This document shows, piece after piece, positions 17,128-25,806 of a stretch of 42,757 nt of DNA; the stretch's first letter is position 1; every line of letters begins with the position of its first letter. The DNA comes from Clostridia bacterium (GTDB lineage: Bacteria > Bacillota > Clostridia > UBA1381), in the NCBI GenBank assembly GCA_017551095.1, contig JAFZMQ010000039.1:1-42757 (forward strand). The letters run 5' to 3'. A model generated the notes under the pieces. That model was not told where the DNA came from. It saw only the letters and a list, made by a program, of their open reading frames with translations, and made no database searches. Made by a program: the position numbers and the translations under genes.

Positions 17128-17358
17128 TCAGTCAACTATGAATTTTTTTATTTCCTCAACAAATTTACCGCAGTCGTCGGAATGTACCTCGGCCTTTATC
17201 GGCTTTGATAAATCAAGGCTGAAAATACCCATAATTGATTTTGCGTCAACAACATACCTGCCCGATGTCAAGTCGATTTCAAAATCATATTTCGTCACGA
17301 TGTTTACAAATTCCTTAACATCGTTTATGCAATTTAGTGAAAGATTAAAAGTTTTCAT
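17128..17358 (-). CDS. HPr-like protein lacking the phosphocarrier histidine
   Basis: 76 aa from ATG 17358, which has GGAG seven bases before it; the longer frame lacks a ribosome site. The second half, VDAKSIMGIFSLDLSKPI, matches the HPr Ser46 region, including the Ser. The first half, where HPr has GLHARPA with the catalytic His15, reads CINDVKEFVNIVTKYDFEIDL and contains no His. It therefore cannot carry a PTS phosphoryl group from enzyme I. As with Crh in Bacillus, the Ser site could still be a target of HPr kinase; this is inference. It has its own promoter and terminator. Confidence 0.8.
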   Translation of the reverse strand: MKTFNLSLNCINDVKEFVNIVTKYDFEIDLTSGRYVVDAKSIMGIFSLDLSKPIKAEVHSDDCGKFVEEIKKFIVD

Positions 17359-17391
17359 AATAACTCCTCCATTTCTTTCTTTTATATCAAT

Positions 17392-17420
17392 ATAGTACAA
17401 CTTTTTTCGGAAATAGTCAA
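17392..17420 (-). promoter_or_regulatory. Promoter of the HPr-like gene
   Basis: Minus strand: TTGACT (17415-17420), 17-bp spacer, TACTAT (17392-17397). Confidence 0.65.
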
Positions 17421-17427
17421 TGGGGTA

Positions 17428-17456
17428 TTGCAGTTTTTGGTTAAATTTTGTATAAT
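17428..17456 (+). promoter_or_regulatory. mtaB promoter
   Basis: TTGCAG (17428-17433), 17-bp spacer, TATAAT (17451-17456). Only 7 bp separate its -35 box from that of the divergent HPr-like gene. Confidence 0.65.
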
Positions 17457-17501
17457 AGGCATAATATTATCTTTAAATTATTGTTGTTTTTGAGGAAAAT
17501 T

Positions 17502-18806
17502 ATGAAAAAGGTTGCGTTTTACACTCTCGGCTGCAAGGTAAATCAGTATGAAACGGAGGCCATGGCTGAGCTTTTTGAAAAAAGCGGCTACACCGTTTGC
17601 GATTTTGATGAATTTGCCGACATTTATGTTATAAATACCTGCACGGTCACAAGCATGAGTGACAGGAAGTCACGCCAGATTATACGCCGCGCAAAAAAAA
17701 TGAATGAAAACGCGTATATCATTGTGACGGGTTGCTATGCACAGGTGGCACAGGATGAAGTAGCAAAAATCGAGGGTGTAAATCTTGTTTTAGGGGCAAA
17801 GGACCGTGATAAAATCGTCACTTTTGCGGATGAATACTTTAAAGAGCAGCTTATTGTAAAAAGCAGCGATATTTCATATACTCATACCTTTGAGCCGCTC
17901 ACAATCGGCGAATTTAAAAGCCGCACAAGAGCGTATATAAAGGTACAGGAGGGTTGCAACCAGTTCTGTTCCTACTGCATAATCCCTTACGCAAGAGGTC
18001 CTATCAGAAGCCGTGATTTAGATGATGTTATAAATGAAACAAAAAGACTCGCAAATGCAGGTTTTACCGAGGTTACATATGTTGGAATACACATAGCATC
18101 ATACGGACTTGACAAGAAAAATTATGACCTTGCGGATTTACTTTGTGCCGCCGACAAGGTTGACGGAATAAAGCGTATTCGTTTAAGCTCCATTGAGCCT
18201 ATGACACTGAACGCGGATTTTATAAAAAAAATCAGCGGTGTGAAAAAGCTTTGTCATCATTTTCATCTGTCGCTCCAAAGCGGTTGCGATGAAACTTTAA
18301 AGCGTATGAACCGCAAATATACGGTAGATGATTACTACAATATTGTTTTGGGACTTAGACGGCATTTCCCCGATGTTGCAATAACTACCGACATTATGGT
18401 GGGATTTCCCGGCGAAACGGAGGAGGAATTTTCTAAAACCTGTGCATTTTTGGAAAAGGTGTCCTTTTCTTCCGCACACATATTTCAATATTCACGCCGG
18501 AAAGGCACTCCTGCCGATAGCTTTGAAAACCAGATACCAAGCGAAATAAAAGCAAAAAGAAGCAAAATCGTGAAGGAAATTACCGATATAACACGGCTTG
18601 AATTTATGGAAAAATTCATAGGCTGTGATGCCGAAGTTCTGTTTGAACAGCGTGTCGGCGGATATTTTGAAGGAAAAACAGGAAATTATATGAATGTTTT
18701 GGTAAAAACCGACGCCGAGCTTTCGGGACAATATAAAACTGTCCGATTAGAACGCATAAAAAACGGCTCATTTATCGGGAAAATAGTCAATAATAATTAT
18801 TGCTGA
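17502..18806 (+). CDS. mtaB: tRNA (t6A37) methylthiotransferase MtaB
   Basis: 434 aa. A radical-SAM enzyme that turns t6A37 of tRNAs reading ANN codons into ms2t6A. The N-terminal UPF0004 domain has YTLGCKVNQYETEAM (Cys11), INTCTVT and VTGCYAQ, which hold the auxiliary 4Fe-4S cluster. The radical-SAM cluster is CNQFCSYCIIPYARG, followed by a C-terminal TRAM-like domain. The GCKVNQYE signature separates MtaB from MiaB and RimO. The start ATG 17502 follows GAGGAAA. Confidence 0.95.
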   Translation: MKKVAFYTLGCKVNQYETEAMAELFEKSGYTVCDFDEFADIYVINTCTVTSMSDRKSRQIIRRAKKMNENAYIIVTGCYAQVAQDEVAKIEGVNLVLGAKDRDKIVTFADEYFKEQLIVKSSDISYTHTFEPLTIGEFKSRTRAYIKVQEGCNQFCSYCIIPYARGPIRSRDLDDVINETKRLANAGFTEVTYVGIHIASYGLDKKNYDLADLLCAADKVDGIKRIRLSSIEPMTLNADFIKKISGVKKLCHHFHLSLQSGCDETLKRMNRKYTVDDYYNIVLGLRRHFPDVAITTDIMVGFPGETEEEFSKTCAFLEKVSFSSAHIFQYSRRKGTPADSFENQIPSEIKAKRSKIVKEITDITRLEFMEKFIGCDAEVLFEQRVGGYFEGKTGNYMNVLVKTDAELSGQYKTVRLERIKNGSFIGKIVNNNYC

Positions 18807-18933
18807 TGGTAATTTATATGAATGTACTAAAACGAAAAACACTGCGATTAAAAGATTATGATTACAGTCTCCCAAATGCGTATTTTATAACAATATGCAC
18901 TAAAAATAAAAAGCAAATATTATCGCAAATCAC

Positions 18934-18960
18934 CGTAGGGGACGATGACCTCATCGTACC
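18934..18960. repeat. Palindrome 1 inside the transposase gene
   Basis: ACGATGA/TCATCGT (18942-18948 and 18951-18957) forms a tight hairpin. The 14 bases CGTAGGGGACGATG at 18934-18947 are the exact reverse complement of 19107-19120. Confidence 0.7.
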
Positions 18961-19093
18961 GAAAAACCATTTATCAAAATACGGTTTGATATGCGATAAA
19001 TATATAAAGAACATTAGTATGGTATATGAAAATGTTACTGTTGACAAATATGTAATAATGCCAAATCATATACATCTTATAATTACAATAAAA

Positions 19094-19120
19094 GGGACGA
19101 TGATGGCATCGTCCCCTACG
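19094..19120. repeat. Palindrome 2 inside the transposase gene
   Basis: GGGACGATG (19094-19102), ATGG loop, CATCGTCCC (19107-19115): a perfect 9-bp stem related to palindrome 1 and in inverted orientation to it. It is translated as part of KGTMMASSPTK. Confidence 0.75.
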
Positions 19121-19299
19121 AAAAGCATTTCAAATATTATTCGCTCTTTCAAAACCTTGGTTTCCAAAGAAATTGGCAATTCCATATGGCAACGGTCATA
19201 TTACGACCACATTATTCGCAGTGAGGCTGATTACCAATCGGTATGGGAATATATAGACACAAATATTTTGAAATGGAAAAATGACCGTCTTTATAGTGA

Positions 19300-20706
19300 C
19301 TAAATGTTCTCATAAAATGCCATATATGCTTTATATGCCATATAGATGTCGCCCTTTGCCGTAACCTCAAACGGCGAGTGCATTGAAAGCACGGGTACAC
19401 CGCAGTCGATAACATTCATATTGAGGTTTGCGACATATTTGGCGATTGTTCCGCCGCCGCCCTTATCAACCTTGCCAAGCTCACAGCTCTGCCAGATTAC
19501 ACTATTTTTATTCATTATTTCAAGTATATCGTGTAAAAATTCACTTGACGCATCGGATGAGCCGGACTTTCCGCCCGCTCCCGTGTATTTCATAATAGCA
19601 ATCCCTTTTCCTGCAAAGGCGGAGTTTTGCTTTTCAAACGAGCCCTCATAATTCGGGTCAAATGCCGCACTCACATCACTCGACATACATGCGGAATTTC
19701 TTATAACCTTGTTATACTTAATCATATCGCAGCTTCCGGTAAGCTTTTCAATAAGCTCGGCAACTGCCATATCAAAGAATTTTGACATCATGCCCGTATT
19801 GCCCTCTGAGCCGATTTCTTCTTTATCGACAAGCAGACAAACGGCAGTTTTTTGCGGATTTTTTATATCAAAAATACTTTTTAACGCCGCATACGCACAA
19901 ACTCTGTCATCCTGCCCGTAGCTTCCCACAAAACTCATATCAAGTCCGACATTTTTTGCCTTAAAGCTCGGCACAATTTCAAGCTCGGCGGACAAAAAGC
20001 TTTCCTCTGTTATGCCGTAGGCGATATTTAGAATGTTTAAAACATTCATTTTAACGCTTTGTTCTATTTCGCAATCGCTTACGCCCATACCTCCGACTAA
20101 AATATTTAGCGACTCACCTTCAATCGCCTCGGACAGCTTTTTTGACATCTGCTCTCTTGCCAGATGCGGAAGCAGGTCTGTAATGCAGAATACGGGGTCG
20201 TTTTCCGCCTCGCCTATGCAAATTTCCACCTGCTCACCGTCTTTTGTATAGCATACGCCATGAATTGCAAGAGGAATCGCAGTCCACTGATATTTTTTAA
20301 TTCCTCCGTAATAATGCGTTTTCAAAAGTGCCTGTTCATTTGATTCGTACAAAGGATTTTGCTTTAAATCAAGCCTTGGCGAATCTATATGAGCTCCTAC
20401 AATATTTATGCCCTTTTCTATATCTTCGTTTCCTAAAACCGCCAACATAAGATTTTTCTTTCTGTTAACAAAATAAACCTTATCCCCTGCCTTTAAGGTT
20501 TCCGTATCTGAAAACTTTTTAAACCCGTGTTCTTCCGCCATTTTTATGGCTTCTTTCACACATTCACGCTCAGTTTTGCCGTTATCCAAAAATGTCATAT
20601 ATTCATCACAGAGATTCAGCATTTCCCGTCTTTCCTCGGCAGGAATATTTGAATATACATTTTTTGTTTTGTATTTCAGTTTTTCAAGGTTTTCTTTACT
20701 TGTCAT
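19300..20706 (-). CDS. M18-family aminopeptidase
   Basis: 468 aa, a usual length. Zinc aminopeptidase of the M18 (aspartyl aminopeptidase-like) family, removing N-terminal acidic or other residues from peptides in the cytoplasm. Metal and catalytic segments: GAHIDSPRLDL, FVGSYGQDDRV, LLVDKEEIGSEGNTG and the C-terminal LSMHSPFEV. The start is ATG 20706, with GGAGAG seven bases upstream; the open frame continues 18 codons but into the promoter. Its 3' end overlaps the transposase by 4 bp. Confidence 0.93.
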   Translation of the reverse strand: MTSKENLEKLKYKTKNVYSNIPAEERREMLNLCDEYMTFLDNGKTERECVKEAIKMAEEHGFKKFSDTETLKAGDKVYFVNRKKNLMLAVLGNEDIEKGINIVGAHIDSPRLDLKQNPLYESNEQALLKTHYYGGIKKYQWTAIPLAIHGVCYTKDGEQVEICIGEAENDPVFCITDLLPHLAREQMSKKLSEAIEGESLNILVGGMGVSDCEIEQSVKMNVLNILNIAYGITEESFLSAELEIVPSFKAKNVGLDMSFVGSYGQDDRVCAYAALKSIFDIKNPQKTAVCLLVDKEEIGSEGNTGMMSKFFDMAVAELIEKLTGSCDMIKYNKVIRNSACMSSDVSAAFDPNYEGSFEKQNSAFAGKGIAIMKYTGAGGKSGSSDASSEFLHDILEIMNKNSVIWQSCELGKVDKGGGGTIAKYVANLNMNVIDCGVPVLSMHSPFEVTAKGDIYMAYKAYMAFYENI

Positions 20707-20731
20707 ATCAATCTCTCCTTTTAACCACTTC

Positions 20732-20760
20732 ATTATAGTTTTATTTTCAATTTTTGTCAA
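20732..20760 (-). promoter_or_regulatory. Promoter of the M18 aminopeptidase gene
   Basis: Minus strand: TTGACA (20755-20760), 17-bp spacer, TATAAT (20732-20737), both perfect matches to consensus. Confidence 0.85.
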
Positions 20761-20776
20761 TTATTTTCAAAAAATA

Positions 20777-20805
20777 TTGATAAACAGCAAAAAATGTGTT
20801 ATACT
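20777..20805 (+). promoter_or_regulatory. Promoter of the ogg gene (very short leader)
   Basis: TTGATA (20777-20782), 17-bp spacer, TATACT (20800-20805). Only nine bases separate the -10 box from ATG 20815, so the transcript would begin at or just before the start codon. Confidence 0.65.
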
Positions 20806-20814
20806 CTCTTTGTT

Positions 20815-21681
20815 ATGAAAGTTTACGAAAAAAACAATGCTATTATATTGGAAAATATGCCCGATTTTGACCTTTTTCATACCTTTGGCTGCGGACAGTG
20901 TTTCCGCTGGGATTATGAAAATGACGGTTTTTCAGGCGTTGCCATGGGGCATTATCTGCATATCGTGCAAAAGGATAATAAAATCATCTTTAAAAATACA
21001 AGCCGTGAAACTTTTGATGCGGTTTGGCGGGATTATTTTGATTTAGACCGCGATTATTCCGCTATCAAAACGGCACTTTCGGAAGATGATGTTTTAAAAA
21101 ATGCAATCGGCTTTGGGGGCGGAATAAGAATTTTGAATCAGGATGCCTTTGAGTGCCTTATTTCCTTTATAATTTCGGCAAGTAATAACATACCGCGGAT
21201 AAAAAAAATAGTAGGGCTTTTGTGCCAAAATTTTGGCAAAAAAATCCTATCCGGAGGTAATACATACTTTGCATTTCCTACGGCAGAAGCAATCGCGTCG
21301 CTTACCTTGGAGGATTTGCAGGTCATCAAAGCAGGATTTCGGGATAAATACATACTATCTGCCGCAAAAGCCGTAATAAGCGGTCAGCTCGACCTTGATG
21401 CACTCGGTAAAGCGTCCTTCGAATATGCAAAATCACAACTTTTACGGCTTTCGGGTGTCGGCGAAAAGGTTGCCTCCTGCATACTTTTATTCGGTCTTCA
21501 CAAAAGCGAAGGCTTCCCTGTTGATGTTTGGGTAAAGCGGATTATGGAATACTGCTATTTTGACGAGCCGCAAACAAAAGAGGCAATTTCGGAATTTGCC
21601 AAGGAAAAGTTTGGTGATTTGGGCGGATTTGCCCAGCAATACCTTTTCTATTGGGCAAGAGAAAACAAGATTGGAATTTAA
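20815..21681 (+). CDS. ogg: 8-oxoguanine DNA glycosylase/AP lyase, Ogg1 type
   Basis: 288 aa. Removes 8-oxoguanine from DNA. N-terminal OGG domain with FGCGQCFRW; helix-hairpin-helix/GPD domain with LISFIISASNNIPRIKKIV and LSGVGEKVASC. The catalytic Lys (K218) and Asp (D237 in FPVDVWVKR) are 19 residues apart, as in human OGG1 (K249/D268). Bacterial Ogg1 of this kind is known from clostridia. No ribosome site precedes ATG 20815, in line with a leaderless start; the in-frame ATG at 20794 overlaps the -10 spacer and is unlikely. The next gene follows after 3 bp. Confidence 0.92.
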   Translation: MKVYEKNNAIILENMPDFDLFHTFGCGQCFRWDYENDGFSGVAMGHYLHIVQKDNKIIFKNTSRETFDAVWRDYFDLDRDYSAIKTALSEDDVLKNAIGFGGGIRILNQDAFECLISFIISASNNIPRIKKIVGLLCQNFGKKILSGGNTYFAFPTAEAIASLTLEDLQVIKAGFRDKYILSAAKAVISGQLDLDALGKASFEYAKSQLLRLSGVGEKVASCILLFGLHKSEGFPVDVWVKRIMEYCYFDEPQTKEAISEFAKEKFGDLGGFAQQYLFYWARENKIGI

Positions 21682-21684
21682 GAT

Positions 21685-22281
21685 ATGATAAAAGAGTTTA
21701 AAAAATCTATCGGATATATCTGTCCTTGCTGTTCTGCAATAACGATACGGGACATAAACTTATTCGATTTTTCAGAAAGCAGCGTAACCGAATTTCCGTG
21801 TTCCGACAAGCTTTGCGGACACAACCCAGTTTTACTTTCCGCAAAAAAGGATAAATATGCCATTTCGGTACACTGTCCCATTTGCGAGGAAAAACATCTC
21901 TATAATGTACGCAAAATAACATTTTGGCATAACGACTTTTTCGTTCTGCACTGCCCCGAATCGGGATTTGGCGTTCTGTTTATAGGTGATGAAGCGAAAA
22001 TCAAAAGTGAAATAGTCGAACAGGAAAAGCTCATAAACGAGCTTGAAGAAGATTTTACGGTCGGCGAGGAGCTTTCAATAATATTCGAGGCCGTAGAGCA
22101 TATAAACGCTCTTGCTAAAAATGACAATATTTACTGCTCCTGCGGAAGCCGGAATATTGCGATAGAAATAGATAATGACAAGATAACGCTATTCTGCCGT
22201 GACTGCAACACAAAAAGAGAGATAAAAACAGACAAGGAATCGCTTACAGCTTTGCTAAAATTAAGCACCATTGTGCTTTAA
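21685..22281 (+). CDS. Unrecognised multi-zinc-ribbon protein
   Basis: 198 aa. I do not recognise a named family. Several Cys pairs are spaced like zinc ribbons: CPCC near residue 13, C...C in PCSDKLCGH, CPICEEKH, then after a glutamate-rich helical stretch (EIVEQEKLINELEEDF) CSCGS and CRDC near the C-terminus. It is soluble, with no signal peptide or membrane span. It lies 3 bp after ogg and 24 bp before fba on the same strand, so it is probably co-transcribed with ogg. A nucleic-acid or metal role is possible but not shown. Confidence 0.75.
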   Translation: MIKEFKKSIGYICPCCSAITIRDINLFDFSESSVTEFPCSDKLCGHNPVLLSAKKDKYAISVHCPICEEKHLYNVRKITFWHNDFFVLHCPESGFGVLFIGDEAKIKSEIVEQEKLINELEEDFTVGEELSIIFEAVEHINALAKNDNIYCSCGSRNIAIEIDNDKITLFCRDCNTKREIKTDKESLTALLKLSTIVL

Positions 22282-22305
22282 CAATATTTAAAGGAGGAAT
22301 ACAAT

Positions 22306-23169
22306 ATGTTGGTATCAGCAACAGAAATGTTAAAAAAGGCGGTGGCAGGAAAATATGCCGTAGGTCAGTTTAACATCAACAATCTGGAATGGACAAAAGC
22401 CATTCTTCAAACTGCACAGGAAAACAATTCACCTGTAATTTTAGGTGTTTCAGAGGGTGCAGGAAAATATATGACAGGATTTAAAACCGTTTCCGCTATG
22501 GTTTCGGCTATGGTTGAATCTTTGGGGATTACCGTTCCCGTAGCTCTGCATCTTGACCACGGCACATATGAGGGTGCATATAAGTGTATAGAGGCAGGTT
22601 TTTCGTCAATTATGTTTGACGGCTCACATTATCCCATTGAGGAAAATATAGCGAAAACAAAAGAGTTGGTAGATGTATGCCACAAAAAAGGCATTTCCAT
22701 TGAAGCCGAGGTCGGCTCTATCGGCGGCGAAGAGGACGGCGTAATCGGCGGCGGTGAAGTCGCAGACCCGGCTGAGTGCAAGATGATTGCGGATTTGGGC
22801 ATTGACTTTTTGGCAGCGGGTATCGGAAATATTCACGGAAAATATCCTGAAAATTGGCAGGGGCTCAACTTTGATGTTTTGGCACAAATTAAGGATAAAA
22901 TCGGCGATCTTCCGCTTGTTCTCCACGGCGGCACGGGAATCCCTGCCGATATGATTAAAAAGGCAATTTCCTTGGGTGTTGCAAAAATCAATGTAAATAC
23001 CGAGTGTCAGCTCTATTTCCAGGAAGCTACGAGAAAGTATATAGAAGAGGGCAAGGACCTTGTCGGCAAGGGATTTGACCCGAGAAAGCTGTTAGCACCG
23101 GGATTTGAAGGCATAAAGACAATCGTTAAGGAAAAAATGGAGCTTTTCGGCTCAATAAACAAGGCGTAA
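22306..23169 (+). CDS. fba: Fructose-bisphosphate aldolase, class II
   Basis: 287 aa. Zinc-dependent aldolase of glycolysis and gluconeogenesis, splitting fructose 1,6-bisphosphate into dihydroxyacetone phosphate and glyceraldehyde 3-phosphate. Seen: YAVGQFNINNLEW, metal-binding ALHLDHGTYE, EAEVGSIGGEEDGV, HGKYP and LHGGTGIP, with KINVNTECQ near the C-terminus. Related tagatose-bisphosphate or ketose-bisphosphate aldolases share these motifs, but length and context favour fba. AAAGGAGG precedes the ATG. A strong terminator follows. Confidence 0.94.
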   Translation: MLVSATEMLKKAVAGKYAVGQFNINNLEWTKAILQTAQENNSPVILGVSEGAGKYMTGFKTVSAMVSAMVESLGITVPVALHLDHGTYEGAYKCIEAGFSSIMFDGSHYPIEENIAKTKELVDVCHKKGISIEAEVGSIGGEEDGVIGGGEVADPAECKMIADLGIDFLAAGIGNIHGKYPENWQGLNFDVLAQIKDKIGDLPLVLHGGTGIPADMIKKAISLGVAKINVNTECQLYFQEATRKYIEEGKDLVGKGFDPRKLLAPGFEGIKTIVKEKMELFGSINKA

Positions 23170-23185
23170 TGAGTTTATAAATTTT

Positions 23186-23220
23186 AAAACTGACTATTTT
23201 CGGAATAGTCAGTTTTTTTT
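23186..23220 (+). terminator. fba terminator
   Basis: AAAACTGACTATT (23186-23198), TTCGG loop, AATAGTCAGTTTT (23204-23216), then more T. Confidence 0.92.
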
Positions 23221-23247
23221 ATCCATATTATTATATTGGGTGATAAG

Positions 23248-24096
23248 ATGAATTTCCGGAGATTTTCTTTCTTTTTTATAATTCTTGCCGTTTTATTTTT
23301 TTATACGGCAAAAATAACGGAGGTTTTACCTGTGTTCAATCAGGAAAATGGCATAAAACTGCCCGTTTTGATGTATCACAGTGTCAATGATGACATTTCA
23401 AAAACAGGAAAATATGTCCTTTTTAAAAAGGATTTTGAAGAAGATTTAATGTACCTGAAAAATCACGGCTACAACACAGTTTCGGCAAAGCAGCTCATAA
23501 AATATGTTTATCTGGGCGAGGAATTACCTGAAAAGCCTATCGTTTTGACCTTTGACGACGGTATGTATAACAACAAGGAATATGTACTTCCGCTACTCGA
23601 AAAATACGATTACTGTGCCGTTTTTTCAGTAGTCGGCAGTTATACTGACGAGTATTCCGAAAATAATATCGTAAATCCCGATTACAGCTATTTAAGATGG
23701 CAGGATATAGCCGAACTTTCGGAAAGTCCGCGTATTGAATTTGGAAACCACTCATATGCGTTTCACTCAATTTCACAAAAGCGATACGGCACAAAAAAGA
23801 ACAAAAATGAGAGCATTTTGGACTATGTAAACGCATTTTATCAAGACACAGAAAAATTGCAGTCGGAATTTTTCACCTACTGCAATTTTAAACCTGTTAT
23901 TTATACATATCCTTTTGGCAGTTATAGTAAGGAAAGCATAAAAGTCCTCAAAAAAATGGGGTTTTTAGTGACTTTTTCCTGCTTTGAGGGTGTTAATACT
24001 CTGTCGCATGATGCAGACTGTCTGTATATGCTAAAACGCTACAACCGTGACGGCAGACTTTCCACCGCACAGCTGTTTTCAAAACTCAAACTTTAA
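23248..24096 (+). CDS. Polysaccharide (NodB-type) deacetylase, membrane anchored
   Basis: 282 aa. Starts with a hydrophobic signal or anchor helix (residues 5-22), then LPVLMYHSV and the NodB catalytic fold: LTFDDG (D103/D104), HSYAFH (metal His pair) and YTYPFGSYS. Enzymes of this family remove N- or O-acetyl groups from peptidoglycan or other glycans; the substrate is not clear. ATG 23248, preceded by GGGTGAT, is preferred to the TTG at 23236. It converges with the fumarase-type gene and overlaps it by 4 bp. Confidence 0.87.
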   Translation: MNFRRFSFFFIILAVLFFYTAKITEVLPVFNQENGIKLPVLMYHSVNDDISKTGKYVLFKKDFEEDLMYLKNHGYNTVSAKQLIKYVYLGEELPEKPIVLTFDDGMYNNKEYVLPLLEKYDYCAVFSVVGSYTDEYSENNIVNPDYSYLRWQDIAELSESPRIEFGNHSYAFHSISQKRYGTKKNKNESILDYVNAFYQDTEKLQSEFFTYCNFKPVIYTYPFGSYSKESIKVLKKMGFLVTFSCFEGVNTLSHDADCLYMLKRYNRDGRLSTAQLFSKLKL

Positions 24097-24647
24097 TCTT
24101 TCCTGTACTGCTTTTGAGCCTCTTCATAAAAATCATTGCCGTATGTATCCAAAAGTACCGTGCAGGGCAGATTTTCAACCGAAAGCCGTCTTATTGCCTC
24201 AGTTCCCAAATCGGAATAAGCTATTACTTCTGCCGAATTTACGCAGTTTGCAATTAAAGCTCCCAAGCCTCCTGCAACGCCTAAATACAAGGCTTTGTTC
24301 CGTACAATTGCATCCTTTACGGCACTATTTCGGCTTCCCTTGCCTATCATAATTTTAAGTCCGTTATCCAAAAGCAAGGGCGTGTATGCGTCCATTCTTC
24401 CTGCCGTTGTCGGACCGCAAGAGCCTATAACCTCGTTAGGTTTTGCCGGACACGGTCCTGCGTAGTAAACTGCCTGACCTTTTATGTCAAAGGGAAAGCC
24501 TTTTCCACTCTCAAAATCCTCGCACATTCTCTTATGTGCGGCGTCCCGTGCGGTATAGATTATTCCCGAAAGGAGCAGATTATCGCCTGCTTTAAGGCTT
24601 TCTATCTCCTTTTCCGTAAGCTCATTCATATTCACATTTTTAATCAC
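24093..24647 (-). CDS. Fe-S hydro-lyase, fumarase/tartrate dehydratase beta subunit
   Basis: 184 aa, the length of a separate beta (C-terminal) subunit of class I fumarase-type enzymes. Motifs: [37 protein letters not shown] and [11 protein letters not shown]. The partner alpha subunit, which carries the 4Fe-4S cysteines and normally sits just upstream, is not in the window. The GTG start (24647) overlaps the dnaJ stop (GTGA) with AAGGAG eight bases before it, so the gene is translated with dnaJ. Confidence 0.9.
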   Translation of the reverse strand: MIKNVNMNELTEKEIESLKAGDNLLLSGIIYTARDAAHKRMCEDFESGKGFPFDIKGQAVYYAGPCPAKPNEVIGSCGPTTAGRMDAYTPLLLDNGLKIMIGKGSRNSAVKDAIVRNKALYLGVAGGLGALIANCVNSAEVIAYSDLGTEAIRRLSVENLPCTVLLDTYGNDFYEEAQKQYRKD

Positions 24648-25780
24648 TTAAAAATCTCCTTCATCGCATCAATAAAGCCATTGCCCTTTTTGTAGTTTTT
24701 CGCCTCGGTTGTGCCGTCAAACTGTCTTAAAAGCTCCTTTTGTTTTGCGGAAAGATTTTTCGGTGTTTCCACTTCAACCTTTACATATTGGTCGCCGCGG
24801 CCTTTGCCTCTTATATAAGGTATTCCCTTGCCGCGAAGTCTGAACATCGTTCCCGTCTGCGTTTCGCTCGGAATATCATACTCAACAACACCGCTTATGG
24901 TAGGCACTTTTATTGTTGCACCCAGTGCCGCCTGCGCAAAGGTTATAGGCATTGTGATATAAACATCAAAGCCGTCACGGGTGAAGATTTTATGCTTTTT
25001 AATGCGGATTGTCAGGAGTAAATCACCTGTCGGACCGCCCTTTGTTCCGGGTTCTCCTCCGCCCGAAATCTGCATTGTCTGACCGTCGTTTATGCCCTGC
25101 GGAATATCAACTTCGATGGTACGCTGACGGCGTACCTGACCGCTGCCGTGGCAAGTCACGCACGGCTCTTTGATGATTTTACCGCTGCCGTGACATTCGG
25201 GACAGGTTGTGACATTACGCATATAACCAAGCGGTGTACGGGTTTGCGTTGTAACCTGACCGCTCCCTCCGCATCTTTTACATGTTTCAGAGCTTGTTCC
25301 CGGTTTTGCACCTGTGCCGTGACAGGTTTCGCAGTTTTCCATTTTATTTAGCGGTATCTTTTTCTTGCACCCAAAAGCCGCTTCTTCAAAGGTAATCTCG
25401 ATTACCTGGCGTATATCCGCACCGCGTCTCGGTCCGTTGCGGCGTGATTGACCGCCGCCAAACCCGAAACCGCCGAAAATATCGGAAAATATGTCCCCGA
25501 AATCGCCAAAGCCGTCAAAACCTCCGCCGCCTGCTCCTGCTCCGAAGTTAGGGTCAACGCCTGCGTGTCCGAATTGGTCATATCTTGCCTTTTTATCAGC
25601 GTCGGAAAGCACTTCATAAGCCTCGTTTATCTCCTTGAATTTTGCCTCTGCGACTTTGTCGTCAGGATGCAAATCAGGGTGATATTTTTTTGCCTCTTGC
25701 CTATACGCTTTTTTTATTTCATCGGCGGACGCACCTTTTGAAACGCCCAAAACCTCATAATAATCTCTTTTATCCGCCAC
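24644..25780 (-). CDS. dnaJ: Chaperone DnaJ, type I
   Basis: 378 aa. Co-chaperone that delivers unfolded proteins to DnaK and stimulates its ATPase. J domain with HPD (residues 35-37), then a Gly/Phe-rich linker ([15 protein letters not shown]), four zinc motifs [24 protein letters not shown] and CVTCHGSG, and the C-terminal substrate domains. Fourth gene of hrcA-grpE-dnaK-dnaJ; a hairpin lies in the gap after dnaK. It overlaps the downstream fumarase-type gene by 4 bp. Confidence 0.97.
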   Translation of the reverse strand: MADKRDYYEVLGVSKGASADEIKKAYRQEAKKYHPDLHPDDKVAEAKFKEINEAYEVLSDADKKARYDQFGHAGVDPNFGAGAGGGGFDGFGDFGDIFSDIFGGFGFGGGQSRRNGPRRGADIRQVIEITFEEAAFGCKKKIPLNKMENCETCHGTGAKPGTSSETCKRCGGSGQVTTQTRTPLGYMRNVTTCPECHGSGKIIKEPCVTCHGSGQVRRQRTIEVDIPQGINDGQTMQISGGGEPGTKGGPTGDLLLTIRIKKHKIFTRDGFDVYITMPITFAQAALGATIKVPTISGVVEYDIPSETQTGTMFRLRGKGIPYIRGKGRGDQYVKVEVETPKNLSAKQKELLRQFDGTTEAKNYKKGNGFIDAMKEIFK

Positions 25781-25806
25781 TTTAATTCACCTCAAAAATA
25801 CTGACG

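Larger units (their letters stand above)
18818..19303 (+). mobile_element. REP-associated tyrosine transposase (Y1/HUH family)
   Basis: 161 aa. Y1 transposases nick single-stranded DNA; the REP-associated (RAYT) group is linked to dispersed palindromes. Seen: N-terminal YFITICTKNK, the metal-binding HUH motif as MPNHIHLI (His84 and His86), and the catalytic Tyr in QRSYYDHIIRSEADY (Tyr128/129). The start 18818 lies just after the mtaB stop. The gene ends 4 bp into the convergent aminopeptidase gene. The coding region carries two related palindromes near codons 39-48 and 92-102. It looks intact, but I see no REP pair outside the gene. Confidence 0.88.

Noticed and set aside
18934-19120. Possible CRISPR-like repeat pair
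   Set aside because: Only two palindromic units, in inverted orientation and inside a coding frame; no regular spacing.
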